This document shows positions 36,325 through 46,106 of a DNA stretch of 64,000 nucleotides, piece by piece. The DNA is taken from NCBI GenBank assembly GCA_025331435.1, contig JAIWNI010000046.1, positions 124,001 to 188,000 of the forward strand, read 5' to 3'. The stretch comes from Choanephora cucurbitarum. Lineage: Eukaryota; Mucoromycota; Mucoromycetes; Mucorales; Choanephoraceae. The notes below the pieces were generated by a model, which worked only from the letters and a program-made list of their open reading frames with translations, had not been told where the DNA came from and made no database searches. The position numbers and the translations under genes were made by a program. Each line of letters opens with the position of its first letter. Positions within the stretch are counted from its first letter, which is position 1.

Positions 36325-36715
36325 TTAATCTTTTTCATTTTTTACTCCACAACAGAGCAAACAGGCAATTAAACTAGATAACGAGTCAATAAAACAAAAA
36401 TGAACACCTTCTTGAATAAGTACACACCAACCAAGCCAATAAGGATCTTTCTTTGGCACACTTTCTTTTTCGCTGATCATTCTGACTGTATTTGGTGAAG
36501 GTTGAGTGACCAGCAGACTCTCGTCAGATGTTGTTTTCAATTCATTCGTGACACTATAAAATCTGATAGATTATCTTTATTAGAACGACATACGTATACA
36601 TACACACTTTAACTTGTTGAATTCACCTTTTTGCATTAGCAAGGGAGAGTTTAGGTGGTATTAATATATCATCTGTAATGACAAAAGATTGAGATGGATT
36701 ACGTTTATGTACCAT
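36325..36715 (-). CDS. Small hypothetical protein with hydrophobic, Cys-containing tail (2 exons)
   Basis: Exons 36715..36627 and 36553..36325 (GT-AG, donor GTGAAT, phase 2) give 105 residues. The N-terminal 80 residues are hydrophilic. The C-terminus holds CVLIQEGVHFCFIDS then LSSLIACLLCCGVKNEKD, a hydrophobic stretch with paired cysteines, which could be a tail anchor or an acylation site. I do not recognise a family. The clean splice junction and phase argue that the gene is real. The ATG at 36715 is preferred to one at 36826, whose extra codons come from a low-complexity purine tract. It lies 169 bp after the stop of the hydrolase gene on the same strand. Confidence 0.5.
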
Positions 36716-36884
36716 TCTGCTTTTTCTAAAAAATGGTATTGAGAGGTATAAAAAAAAGAGAGAGGGAGGGAGGGAAAGAAAGAGACCAAGCTGATAAGAA
36801 AGAAAAGAAAAAGATCTTACAGCCACTTTGACTCCCCTTGCTTTCTCCTGTTACTTTCTTTATTATTATTGTTATTGAAGTCTC

Positions 36885-38555
36885 CTAAAGTCTTGCCTTT
36901 AAGGGCTCCAAGCGAAACTTTATCTCTTTCAATCGAGCACTAGAGGGATTCCATTGTTCAAACAATGTTTGCAGTGTCTCCAATTCAGTTCTTAATTGAT
37001 TGTTTTGTAGAATGCGAGGATCATCCCAAATACCGCGCATAGCCCAAGGTAAATGAAATGGATTTAAGCGTGCTTTTGCATTGAATGGATCCAATCTTGC
37101 TTCTACTTGTTCGATCACTTTCTGCTTCTTTTTGTCATCTTCTAAATAGAATCTCGGTAGTTCTAATTGACCACAGGGGCTCGTTTCAAACAAGTAGCGC
37201 AATGGCAACTGGAACACTTTCAATTCCTCATAAATAGTAGAGTGTCCACCCTCAAGAGCATACAGATTACCAGCCAATACTTCACTGATATGAATCAAAA
37301 ACCCGTGGTCTGATAGACCTAGATTGAGTAACTGAATGGCAAATGAAATCAAGCGAATCAAGAAGTCGTCTGGCGCATACACATGACCATCCATATATAC
37401 AGCACGCAGGATGTTAGGATGTGATATACCTGACATAATGGCCGAGTAAAGAGGGACCACTTGATCTTGCATAGAACCAACAAATACCACCTTAATTTGT
37501 TGCTGCAAGATAAAAGCCATAGCTTCATGATATTGGATTGAAATAGATGTATCTGATTGCATAAATTCAAATAATTCCCGTGCAGCATCTGCTTCAAAAT
37601 ACTATAGTCTCCACTTTTCCTGTTCAGTTTTCTTTTGTCTCTTTATGTCAGCTATAAAAATGAATGGAAATACCTTGACAAATACACTTGTTTTTAATGT
37701 AGGGAACGGCCCATGAGATATACCTGCCATAGCCAACATACATATAGGTTGACGCTTTGGATCTACTAGTGCTTCTTGAATCAGCCGCTGCAATAAGATG
37801 GTTGATACAGGTGTACCTTGAGAATGAGTTGCCCAGACAACAATATCGGCTGATCGAAGTGTATCTGCCCAAGTGTCCAAAATTAACTTGTACAGATGCT
37901 CTACACGCTCTAATACCTTGCCTTCCCATGTCAACGGTATTGCTGTGATCATTTGATCTGGTATATCCCATTCATAGCCTTCTTTAAAATAAGTTTGAAT
38001 GGCTAAGGTCATCTGTTGACAGAACTTAGCAGATGTGCCTGTGGGTTCACCCATCATACTTCTTACTAACTTCATAGGAAACCATCCATGAACACCTATC
38101 ACAACAATTTTCTTCTCAGGATTCTCTCTCAAGCTGTCTATAATGGATTGAGTAGACTTCTTTTGTTGAAACAAAACGGATTGGATAGCCTGGACGGTTT
38201 TTGAAAATAGCGAAGTACTGACGCTAGCTGGCTTAAACTGAGTATCAAACAAAGGCAGAACGACGTTATCGGTTGTTATACTCTCTCGGGATCCTTCTTT
38301 GGCCGGAAGACCATAACCTAGCCAAGACCAAACACTCTGTTTTGTTTGCTCTACTGACTCATCGACGACTTCTTCTTCTTCTTGTTGTTCCTCTTTTTGT
38401 TCAGTTGATATAGTAGGTGATAAGGTAGTTAAGCTGATATTTGATTTCAGCCAGTCTATCCAAGAGTCCGTTGTCTCAGAGCGTGGTCTCTTTTCGGCCT
38501 CACTTGATAGTGTATTCGAAGATTCAGTAGAAGATCTTCTCTTGTTGCTGCTCAT
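36885..38555 (-). CDS. Alpha/beta-hydrolase-like protein, uncharacterised fungal family
   Basis: Exons 38555..37674 and 37601..36885 (72-nt GT-AG intron, phase 0) give 532 residues. The N-terminal 100 residues are charged and disordered, with a Glu-rich run. The fold begins near residue 150 with KKIVVIGVHGWFP, an oxyanion-type HG motif. It continues to a nucleophile-elbow-like segment ADIVVWATHSQGTPVSTILL, where Ser sits in HSQGT rather than the classic GxSxG. In exon 2, VVFVGSMQDQVVPLYSAIM could supply the acid (Asp) and GGHS the His. These marks suggest a serine hydrolase, perhaps acting on lipids, but no substrate is known. The last 40 residues form a charged helix. Confidence 0.75.
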
Positions 38556-38677
38556 TTGACAACTTTAGCAGAAAAAAAGAGAGAGAGAATAAAGGAAAAA
38601 GAAAATGCCCCACTTCAAATTCAGATTTGTAAGATTCACATTTGATTGTTTGTGCATCTATATATATACAGTGCTTA

Positions 38678-38846
38678 CGGTCCCAAATGGCGGATTTCAA
38701 AAATCATTTGGCGGTTTCCAAAAATCCAATTGGCGTAAAATGAAAAATCAATAAGCGTAAAAAAGATATCCAATCAGCAGTTTTCAAAATGTCAATGAGC
38801 GCATACCGAGATTTCGGATAGCGTATTCTCAAAAACCAAATGGCAG
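38678..38846 (+). repeat. Left 169-bp terminal inverted repeat
   Basis: Matches the reverse complement of 40280-40448 almost throughout. It contains shorter repeated words (AATGGCGG, AATTGGCG, AATCAGCAG) about 20-30 bp apart that could be transposase sites. Confidence 0.9.
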
Positions 38847-38893
38847 ACTTCTACATTCTAAAAGACGTCTCTTTTACTTTAAATATTTTTCAA

Positions 38894-40231
38894 ATGAGCA
38901 ACACGCATAAGTTCTTTATTGAGGACGGTCAGGGCGGAATAACTACGGAAGACGGTGCAGAGGCCATGGACTACATTATCGAAGAAGGAGAGGAATTCAA
39001 TCTTCGAAACTTGACTAATCTAAGTGAATATAACGATTGTCAACCTGTTCCCATTGAGCTCGATGCCGAAGACGAGAATTTAGAGAGCAGAATATCACTT
39101 GTTATCGAAAAAGTGAATAAGACTATTGCTGACAAAGTTGGCAATGTTAGGAGCTACACGTCTTATACGGACGATTAGAAAACGTACTTAAAAATCAAAT
39201 TTTTTTCGGCAGCTAAAGCAGCAGAGTATGCTGGAATTGACGAGAGAACTGCTCAAACTTGGGCAAAACGAATCAGAACAGAACCCGGTTGGAACATATA
39301 TGAAAAGCAGACTAACAAAAGCAGTCGGGCCAAGAGTCAGCTTCAAGAGCCACAAAAGTTACACATTCTTGAGCTTTTTGACAATAAGCCTTACACTACA
39401 ACTGACGAAGTTGTAGATAGTTTAACAAAAAATTTTGAAGGATTTACGTTGAAACAATCAACTGTCAATAGCTTCATATTACATGAGTGTAATTTGACGA
39501 TCAAAAGGTTGCAACGTCAACCTAAAGCTCGAAACGATCCTGCTCGTATCCAAGCAAGATACGATTGGGTGATGAAATACGATAGTTCAGACATGGATTT
39601 TCTTCGAAACTGCATCTTTATTGATGAATCCGGCTTCGATATCAACATGAGGCCTTTGTATGGACGATCAGCTTCTGGTGCTCCAGCTATCGCTTCAACA
39701 CCATCTGCAAAAGCTGAATCACATTCTATTTTAGGGGCAATAGCTACTGTTGGGGTTGTTGATATTGAAGTACGAGTTCCTCAAATGAATAAGAGAATCA
39801 AAGTTTCTGGAGGTCGCAAAAGAAAAGCTACTGAAAGTAAAAAAGCAGGAAAAAAAGGCACTACAACAGGACATTATCTCAATTTTTTGAGAGGGACACT
39901 TGACCAGTTAGACAAACACCCTGAACTAAAAGGCTTTTATCTCGTAATGGATAATGCACCTATCCACAACAATCAGGAAATAGAAACGCTAATCACCAGC
40001 AGAGGCTATATATGTGTATATCTTCCACCTTACTCTCCTGAGCTAAACCTCATAGAGCAATTTTGGTCGTTAGTCAAAAATAGAGTCAAACGTAGTAAAT
40101 TCAACGATAAGGAAGACTTGTTCACAAGAATTCGCGATGCTTGTAATGATATACCTCGGGATATAATAACCAAGTCAATTGAGCACTCTGTTGCAGCTTT
40201 GGAGAAGTGTAGAAATAAACAACCACTTTAA
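38894..40231 (+). pseudogene. DDE_3 (IS630/Tc1-type) transposase with one internal TAG
   Basis: A single frame runs 445 codons and is broken only by TAG at 39176-39178. Before the stop is an acidic N-terminus. After it come a helix-turn-helix region (FFSAAKAAEYAGIDERTAQT) and a second DNA-binding part (FTLKQSTVNSFILHECN). The catalytic domain follows, with CIFIDESGFDIN (first Asp), YLVMDNAPIHNN (second Asp) and LPPYSPELNLIEQFW (Glu). There are 34 residues between second Asp and Glu, i.e. DD34E. The lone stop can be explained as CAG to TAG. I chose ATG 38894 because the earlier ATG at 38840 lies inside the inverted repeat. Apart from the stop the gene looks intact. Confidence 0.88.
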
Positions 40232-40279
40232 TAAGGGCAAATAAAATAAACAACATGTACGCTAAAAGCTTTCATAATG

Positions 40280-40448
40280 CTGCCATTTGGTTTTTGAGAA
40301 TACGCTATCCGAAATCTCGGTATGCGCTCATTGACATTTTGAAAACTGCTGATTGGATATCTTTTTTACGCTTATTGATTTTTCATTTTACGCCAATTGG
40401 ATTTTTGGAAACCGCCAAATGATTTTTGAAATCCGCCATTTGACGCCG
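40280..40448 (-). repeat. Right 169-bp terminal inverted repeat
   Basis: Inverse of 38678-38846. The outermost bases differ slightly (GCGT in place of TCCC after CGG). Confidence 0.9.
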
Positions 40449-40462
40449 TAAATGAAGGCATC

Positions 40463-41826
40463 AAACGTACCTCATTCAACGCATGCGACCCATCAACTAC
40501 TGAGCCTTCTGTTGAGCCTGGCCAACTCACAGATAGCGCCGTAAGAGATGTCTATCGTCATGTTACGAGACCCTTTTGAAAGGCACAGTCTCTAACTCCC
40601 TCCTTGTCGACATCACGACCATCAATGACATGAAAACTTTTATTCAGGAACTCCACGAGATTTGCGATGGCAGTGAGCACCTCTGGTCTGTTTCTGGCAC
40701 TCTTCGCCGAGATTACTCTCGTGTATATGCTGAAATTGTTGTTTCTCCTTCCAAATTCACACAGTTCACGCAAGAAGGCTTTCAACCGAAAACTCAGGGC
40801 AGACTTTCAGCTTTTCCCTCTCTTGCACCGTCAGCCGAAATCTTGAAGATCTCACTTTCAAGTCGTCCATCTCAATATGGCCACCGACAGGGTGGCTTAA
40901 CTCAGCTTCGTGCTGATACTATCCAAAATTTAAGTCATTTTGGTAGAGTTATTGATAGTGGTTTAGCGACTAACTCTACGGGGGTTTTTATTGGAAATGG
41001 TTATGTCGTTCTTGAACTTCTACCTTCTGAGATTACTCCACAATCTTCTGCAACTTTGTCACACTTGATTGATTGGTCTTACCAACCAATTGATTATTCA
41101 AATGAAAGTGAATTGCGTTTAGTCAAAGAGTTGGACAGAGTTCAGGTTAAAGCAACCTGGGCATCTATGCCACCTTTCTGTCGTTATTGCCATAGCTCCG
41201 AGCATGCTTTGGCTGACTGCGATGTCCGACGAAAGGCTACCACTTGCTTCAACTGTCATGCAGTTGGTCACATTTCTAGAACATGTCCAAGAAAAAACTC
41301 AGGAACTATCGTTCTCACAGCCTCGTCTTCAACTGTCCACCCAAAAGTACCCTCGAAAGTTCCTTCTTCAAAAGTCCTGGTAACTGAGATTTTGACTCCT
41401 CCTGAGAAGTCTGTCAACTCGCCTGTTGTCCACCCTTCTTCTCCAAAAGCCACTCCTTCTGCTTCTCCTGCTGTTTGCGATAACACTTCCCTACTTCCTC
41501 CTACTCGTCAATCTCAGAGAATCCGCGAACGTTCAGCCACTCCTGAACCATCGCTTGTTGAGTCCACTCAAACTTCTCACCCAATTATGTCCTGCTTACA
41601 TTGTGGATTGCAAGGCCATTCGCGCACTACCAGTCGCCATTGTCTTCAAAACCCCAAACTAAGATTAGAACTTGATTCTGTTTCGTCCTTACCCTCACAC
41701 GATAAGTTTGACTCTGATACTGAAATGGGAGATGACCTTCCTGATACTCAATTACCTCCGATCGCTGATACTGAGACTAGCAACAGCCACTTCAATGCTA
41801 GCTCATCAACTTTTAGAGAACAATAA
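40463..41826 (+). pseudogene. LINE-B ORF1, N-terminally truncated, one frameshift
   Basis: The first part (IKRTSFNACDPSTTEPSVEP) is in a different frame from the rest: a shortened T-run at about 40571 shifts the frame relative to LINE-A. From 40576 the frame is open for 416 codons. It carries FIQELHEICDGSEHLWSVSG, two zinc knuckles (CRYCHSSEHALADC, CFNCHAVGHISRTC) and a third block CLHCGLQGHSRTTSRHC. The stop is TAA at 41824-41826, overlapping the ORF2 ATG as TAATG. Confidence 0.82.
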
Positions 41827-42505
41827 TGAGTTTAAGTCAGCCATCCTCTCCACTCCTTTCAACCACCCTTAATACTTCTTTACCCTCTCCTTCCTTTTCA
41901 ATCAAAATGGGATCACTTAACTGTCGTGGCCTTGCTAAAACAGCTAACCCTAATATCCGCTCCTCATTTATTCGTCATCTACGCTCCCTCCCATTTGATA
42001 TTCTAGCACTCCAAGAATCGCATACTAGTAGTCCTGATTTACAACATACTCTTCATATTCAATTTCAAGCTAAGGACAGCATATGGTCCGCCCACTGCGA
42101 ATTAGTCTGTTTGTCAAACGAAATTGTATTCTCCAACTCATTTGTTAGTCATTGTGGCCGCCTCATAAATGCCACTGTCTCTCATAATCAAGGTTTATTT
42201 ATTCCTTTCACCCTTACCGTTGTCTATTTTCCATCTACAAATTCTGAACGAAACGTTTTTTTTGAGATCTGACTCTCTGAAGCTTTTCTTCCCTCTTTGC
42301 CCTCAACGTCATGTTATCCTTGGCGACTTCAATTATTCCTACGCCAATCACTTTCGTAGCCCTCCTAGACAAGCTCCAACTAGTTGGTTAGAATACATTG
42401 ATCGCTTCTTCGTCGATGCAATTACTCCCTCGGGACAGCTTGCTGCACCCACCTTTGAAAACCATATCGGTAAATCCTCCATTGACTACTGCCTTGTCTC
42501 CAAAG
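41826..42505 (+). pseudogene. LINE-B ORF2 fragment (endonuclease only)
   Basis: Starts MSLSQPSSPLL and includes KMGSLNCRGLAKTANPN, LALQESHTSS, VILGDFNYSYANHF and SSIDYCLVSKG. An extra T in a T8 run near 42260 shifts the frame. The fragment is cut off before any reverse transcriptase motif. Confidence 0.82.
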
Positions 42506-42536
42506 GTATCACAAGACAAAGGAAATCAGGAAGAAC

Positions 42537-42959
42537 TTGAAGGAGGATCACACTTTGTTTTTGACTTACCTGGCATCAGATGACAAAGAGAAAGGACCTG
42601 TATGCCCAAAGACGATTGGAAATTGGGTGAAAGAAGCCCTAAAGGAGGCAGGCATTGATACTGAAGTACATAAAGCTCATTCTTTGAGAGCAGCAGCAAG
42701 TACAGCAGCAATATTGAAAGGAGCAACCTTTCAGGAGGTCAAGACGCATGGCAATTGGAGTCAAAACTCCAGCACTGTGGAGGATTATTACTTCAGACCA
42801 CCAAACCAACATGAAGCTGGTAGGATAATGACAGAACGAATTTTTCAATCTACTGAAAATCAAACCACATCCGAAGTCGGAGTGAGCCATACGGCAATTG
42901 TGGTAGGTACGACCCACAACGGCCAAGTTGGCGAAACGAAGAGACAGAGGATGTGGTGA
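42537..42959 (+). pseudogene. Tyrosine recombinase, C-terminal fragment
   Basis: The 140-codon frame shows the box II pattern of phage-integrase-fold recombinases. There is KAHSLRAAASTAAILKG (His and Arg), VKTHGNWSQNSSTVEDYYFR with the Tyr nucleophile in DYYF, and an upstream helix KTIGNWVKEALKEAG. The first catalytic Arg and the N-terminal domain are missing. The frame runs into the inverted-repeat arm before stopping. The NWSQ..T..DYY wording is typical of DIRS/Ngaro-type enzymes in fungi. Confidence 0.65.
42921..42956 (+). repeat. Inverted repeat, left arm
   Basis: Starts GGCCAAGTTGGCGAAACGAA. Its reverse complement recurs at 43123-43156 with a 2-base gap and one change. The arms are 166 bp apart, with a small hairpin (CAATGCC TT GGCATTG) between them at about 42978-42993. 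Confidence 0.85.
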
Positions 42960-43122
42960 CTACCCGCCCTTGGACAATGCCTTGGCATTGGTTCTCCCGC
43001 CCAAAAAAGGTGATTGAAAAATTGCAGACTTAGCTTAGAAAGGCATAAAGGAATAGGATTGTATATTTTTTTTTATTATTATTATTAATCCGAGAATAAA
43101 AGCGCGGCTAGAGAGCCTATAA

Positions 43123-43156
43123 CCGCATCCTCTGTCTTCGTTTCGCCAACTTGGCC
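43123..43156 (-). repeat. Inverted repeat, right arm
   Basis: Inverse of 42921-42956. It probably marks the outer end of the recombinase element. Confidence 0.85.
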
Positions 43157-43689
43157 ATTTCTTTCAAACCTTTTACAGCCTACGAAATTTATCATAAAAA
43201 AAAAGCATGTCAAATTCACCATCACCGATCGACTTAAAATTTTGTGTAGACCTTCCTTTTATTCATTAAACTATGGCTAGCCAATAAAAACAGCATCTCT
43301 CCTCACAAAAAATGTCCCCAACTCGATTCTTAGTTTTTCATTGTGCTCACACACAGCTGGCAGTGTGCTGGTGAACAGCCACCACACAACTGAGTTTTGA
43401 TCTGCGCTGTAGTGCATGTGTTCTTCAGATGGCTTTTGTGAATTTAGCCATTTGAACTACAAATACTTGATGAACCAAATTCGAAATTTTTAACAATCCA
43501 GACCGGAAACTGTAAGTAAAGTAGTATCAGATATGATCAGCATTAACCTTATGCTTTAGGGCGTTATGACAACGCCTGAATCACCTGACTGTAAGAAGCT
43601 TGTGTAACTCAAACTTTGACTTTCAAAAAGAATAAATGGAGTCAGGATTTTCCTCTTATCATGATTCTCTCAAATCAAATTCTTAAATC
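43157..43689. other. Intergenic; 5' flank of the nuclease-like gene
   Basis: AT-rich, no frame of note. Presumably contains the promoter of the gene starting at 43690. Confidence 0.4.
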
Positions 43690-45289
43690 ATGTCTTCTCG
43701 CGACCTAATTGATCAAGCCAACCAAGCAGAATTTCTGTCTTATCTTCGATACAAAAAAAGAGTATTTGAAGAGGGTATAGTTTCTTTTTGCTTTGTATTA
43801 CTTTAGCTTGTTGTTTATTTCCTTTGCTTTGTTAGTCGATAATGACACGTCTTCCTCTGGTTCCTCAGTTTCTTTACCACGGGTAAAAAAAATCAAGCCC
43901 ATCAACTATTTTGGTGGCACTAAGGGCCAAAAGTTATGGAGCCCATCTTCCTCTGTAAGTGTGTAGTTGTGTTTAGTTGTAGGTGGCTATTTATGTATAT
44001 ATGTTTAGTTGATAATCAATAACAATAACTGGACCGATGAATTGAAGAACTTCAGAAGCAAGAACATCAAGATTGCCGAGAGTTTCAAATACTTGAGTTC
44101 AATCCGCTTGTTGTAAGTCAATATTGAACCATACAATCATCCATCTGATTTGGCCTATAGGTCCCTTTCACATGTGTTTCCTGTCAACAAATTTGATCCT
44201 ACCAAGTGCATTAGCACCTATGTTTACAATGATCACAAAAAGGATCTGTTCAATTATGCTTACCAGAGCATTACGTTTCAAAAAGCCTCTACAGATTCTA
44301 TCATATATTGCAAAAACTTGGTTGATGTGTGCTACTATATATGCTAATATGTGCCTTAAATGAATATTTTCTTACATCTTTCCATGAACTAAAATAGATG
44401 CTTGGAGAAGATGAAAATGCTCAAGAAATACCATTTGAGTCTGCCACTCTCATCGACAAGATGATCAAAAGTACAGCTCTTGGGTATGCAAGTACAAGCG
44501 TTGCTGCCAAGGAGAATTCTGAAGCAGCATTTATGCAAAAGCATTTGTTGCCTTTGCTGACAGATGTCTTGAAGAAAAACCTCTCTTCGTCATTTCGCTT
44601 TTCACTGTAAATCAAAGCAACACACACACACATATATATATATATAACGTATACTCATTTTGCCTGTTTCAATTTTTCTCAAATCATAGACAAGATGTCA
44701 CAAGTTCATGTGGCAAATGTAATTCGAAGCCAGATGTCCTGCTGTGCTTTACAGACAGAAAGAGAGAGGTCGACTGCTTCGTTGTAGAAGTGAAGCGACC
44801 GAACACGACAAGCAAATATCAAGTAGAAGATGACTACACAAAGTTGCTCAAGCAACTGAAAAATTCATATGACTACCAGCTCAATTTGGGCATACTAGAA
44901 CCAACTTGTTTTGGCCTTCTTTGCGAAGGTAACTTATTACTTTAGACAACCTCATTTACAGCTTTTGAGCTCAAAACACAAATTAGGATTTGCTTGCTCT
45001 TTGATAGAAATGCTTCTTGTGGAAGATGGTGTGTACCTACCAGTCGTAGTGAGAACCTTTGTCTTGCCGGCTAACTTTTTGGACTTAGTCCATATTCCGC
45101 GAGCAGTTGAAACATTGAACTATGCATTGGTAAATAGCCATTTACTCTCCGACATGAGTGATACTTACTTGTCATTATTAGGTGAAGATGCAAGAATTTG
45201 AAGAAAAGTACAAGACTCGCAACAAAAAAGCAAGCCAAAAAAAGAGGGGCATGACGAAGCCATCTTTTATATCAGTGGCACAAAAATAA
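43690..45289 (+). CDS. PD-(D/E)XK nuclease-like protein (8 exons), uncharacterised
   Basis: Exons 43690..43774, 43836..43954, 44009..44112, 44161..44326, 44398..44606, 44690..44928, 44987..45129 and 45182..45289 join in phase and give about 390 residues. The end of exon 4 could also be 44320. The key segment spans exon 6: SCGKCNSKPDVLLCFTDRKR, then EVDCFVVEVKRPN. PD, then about 17 residues, then E-V-K is the classic PD-(D/E)XK active-site order of restriction-endonuclease-fold enzymes. It is followed by a helical region (YTKLLKQLKNSYDYQLNLGI) and GLLCEGFACSLIEMLLVEDG. The Cys pair before PD may bind metal. The tail is basic (KKASQKKRG). No name is assigned. It may be a self-standing host gene or cargo of a mobile element, given the mobile DNA on both sides. 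Confidence 0.7.
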
Positions 45290-45410
45290 AGTCCATTTTT
45301 TCTTTGTTTTGTCTGTAAAAACTAACTGCCTTACACAATTAGCATCACAGCGCTTTACTCTATTAATAGACATACATATACACATATATACATGTATGTA
45401 TGTACGTATG

Positions 45411-45650
45411 TACAGTCAACCAAAGAAAGTTTTGTGGGATTTCAAATTTCGAAACACTTTTGATGAAGGTTCATCCTTTGAACATTGCTATACAAACTCT
45501 TTTTATTTCTAACAAATTGCAATAAAAAGAACGTTTAAAATGTCTCGCTTAACTCCTGAAACAAGAAGTAAGATTGTTAACATAGTTATGATCGTTGAGA
45601 AGACCATGTCCAAACATGAAATCACACAAAACTTTCTTTGGTTGACTGTA
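45411..45650 (+). mobile_element. 240-bp MITE, copy 2
   Basis: Same 26-bp perfect TIRs and length as 1224-1463, with two differences: C for T and T for C, both at CpA/TpA positions. It is inserted at a TA after a short (TGTA)n-like microsatellite about 120 bp beyond the nuclease-like gene. Confidence 0.92.
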
Positions 45651-46106
45651 TAAACGAAAAGAGACGACAACAAGATTGCTCATAAAAAGAATCACGAAGT
45701 TCAAGAACGCAGATAAAGGCTCAACACATCGACATGTCTTAGAATTGTAGCTGATACCTATCAGTGTCCAGTGATAACGTGCCTTTACCTTTTCGGTAAT
45801 TGTTATGCCAGCGAAATTTGTAATCTAAATTGATCATTCTTTGAATGAAACAGACCTGGCAAACTGATCAAAATCCATTAACCGCCTTTGCACACTCTAT
45901 CGCTTTGAATGCGTCCAACTTGGTCTGACTCCTACTAGAAGACTAAAGCGCTTGAGGTTGGCATTAGGAACGGATTGTCAAGCTACATGAGAAAATATTT
46001 CAAAAGATTTGTAAATAAGACAGGTCGATTTGCTCTTGTTTGATAAGTGCTTTTATAAAATATTACGTCACCTTTTTCACTTTATTTGAAATCAGCTTTT
46101 CATGTG
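45651..46106. other. Intergenic, no gene seen
   Basis: AT-rich spacer between the MITE and the tandem array. Confidence 0.4.

Larger units (their letters stand above)
38678..40448 (+). mobile_element. IS630/mariner-type DNA transposon with 169-bp terminal inverted repeats
   Basis: The 1771-bp element starts CGGTCCCAAATGGCGG and ends in the inverse with four changed bases (CGGCGTCAAATGGCGG read inward). A TA on each side (38676-38677, 40449-40450) fits the family's TA target duplication. It encodes a DDE transposase with one in-frame stop. The same end sequence recurs at 57909 and 63390. The left end lies about 120 bp upstream of the hydrolase start codon at 38555, so it may influence that promoter. 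Confidence 0.92.
40451..42505 (+). mobile_element. LINE-B, truncated at both ends
   Basis: Belongs to the LINE-A family. It begins inside ORF1 right after the TA of the mariner-type element, at a point equal to about residue 37 of LINE-A ORF1. It ends abruptly inside the endonuclease after SSIDYCLVSKG, where tyrosine-recombinase sequence takes over. No reverse transcriptase remains and no LINE sequence is seen left of the DNA transposon, so a deletion or an already truncated insertion is needed to explain it. Confidence 0.85.
42506..43156 (+). mobile_element. 3' end of a tyrosine-recombinase element (DIRS-like)
   Basis: A recombinase C-terminus is followed by a pair of inverted repeats (42921-42956 and 43123-43156), which recalls the complex repeat ends of DIRS-type elements. 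No RT, RNase H or methylase part is present here, so the element is a truncated tail. The left junction cuts LINE-B. A Crypton-like element is the main alternative. Confidence 0.55.
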
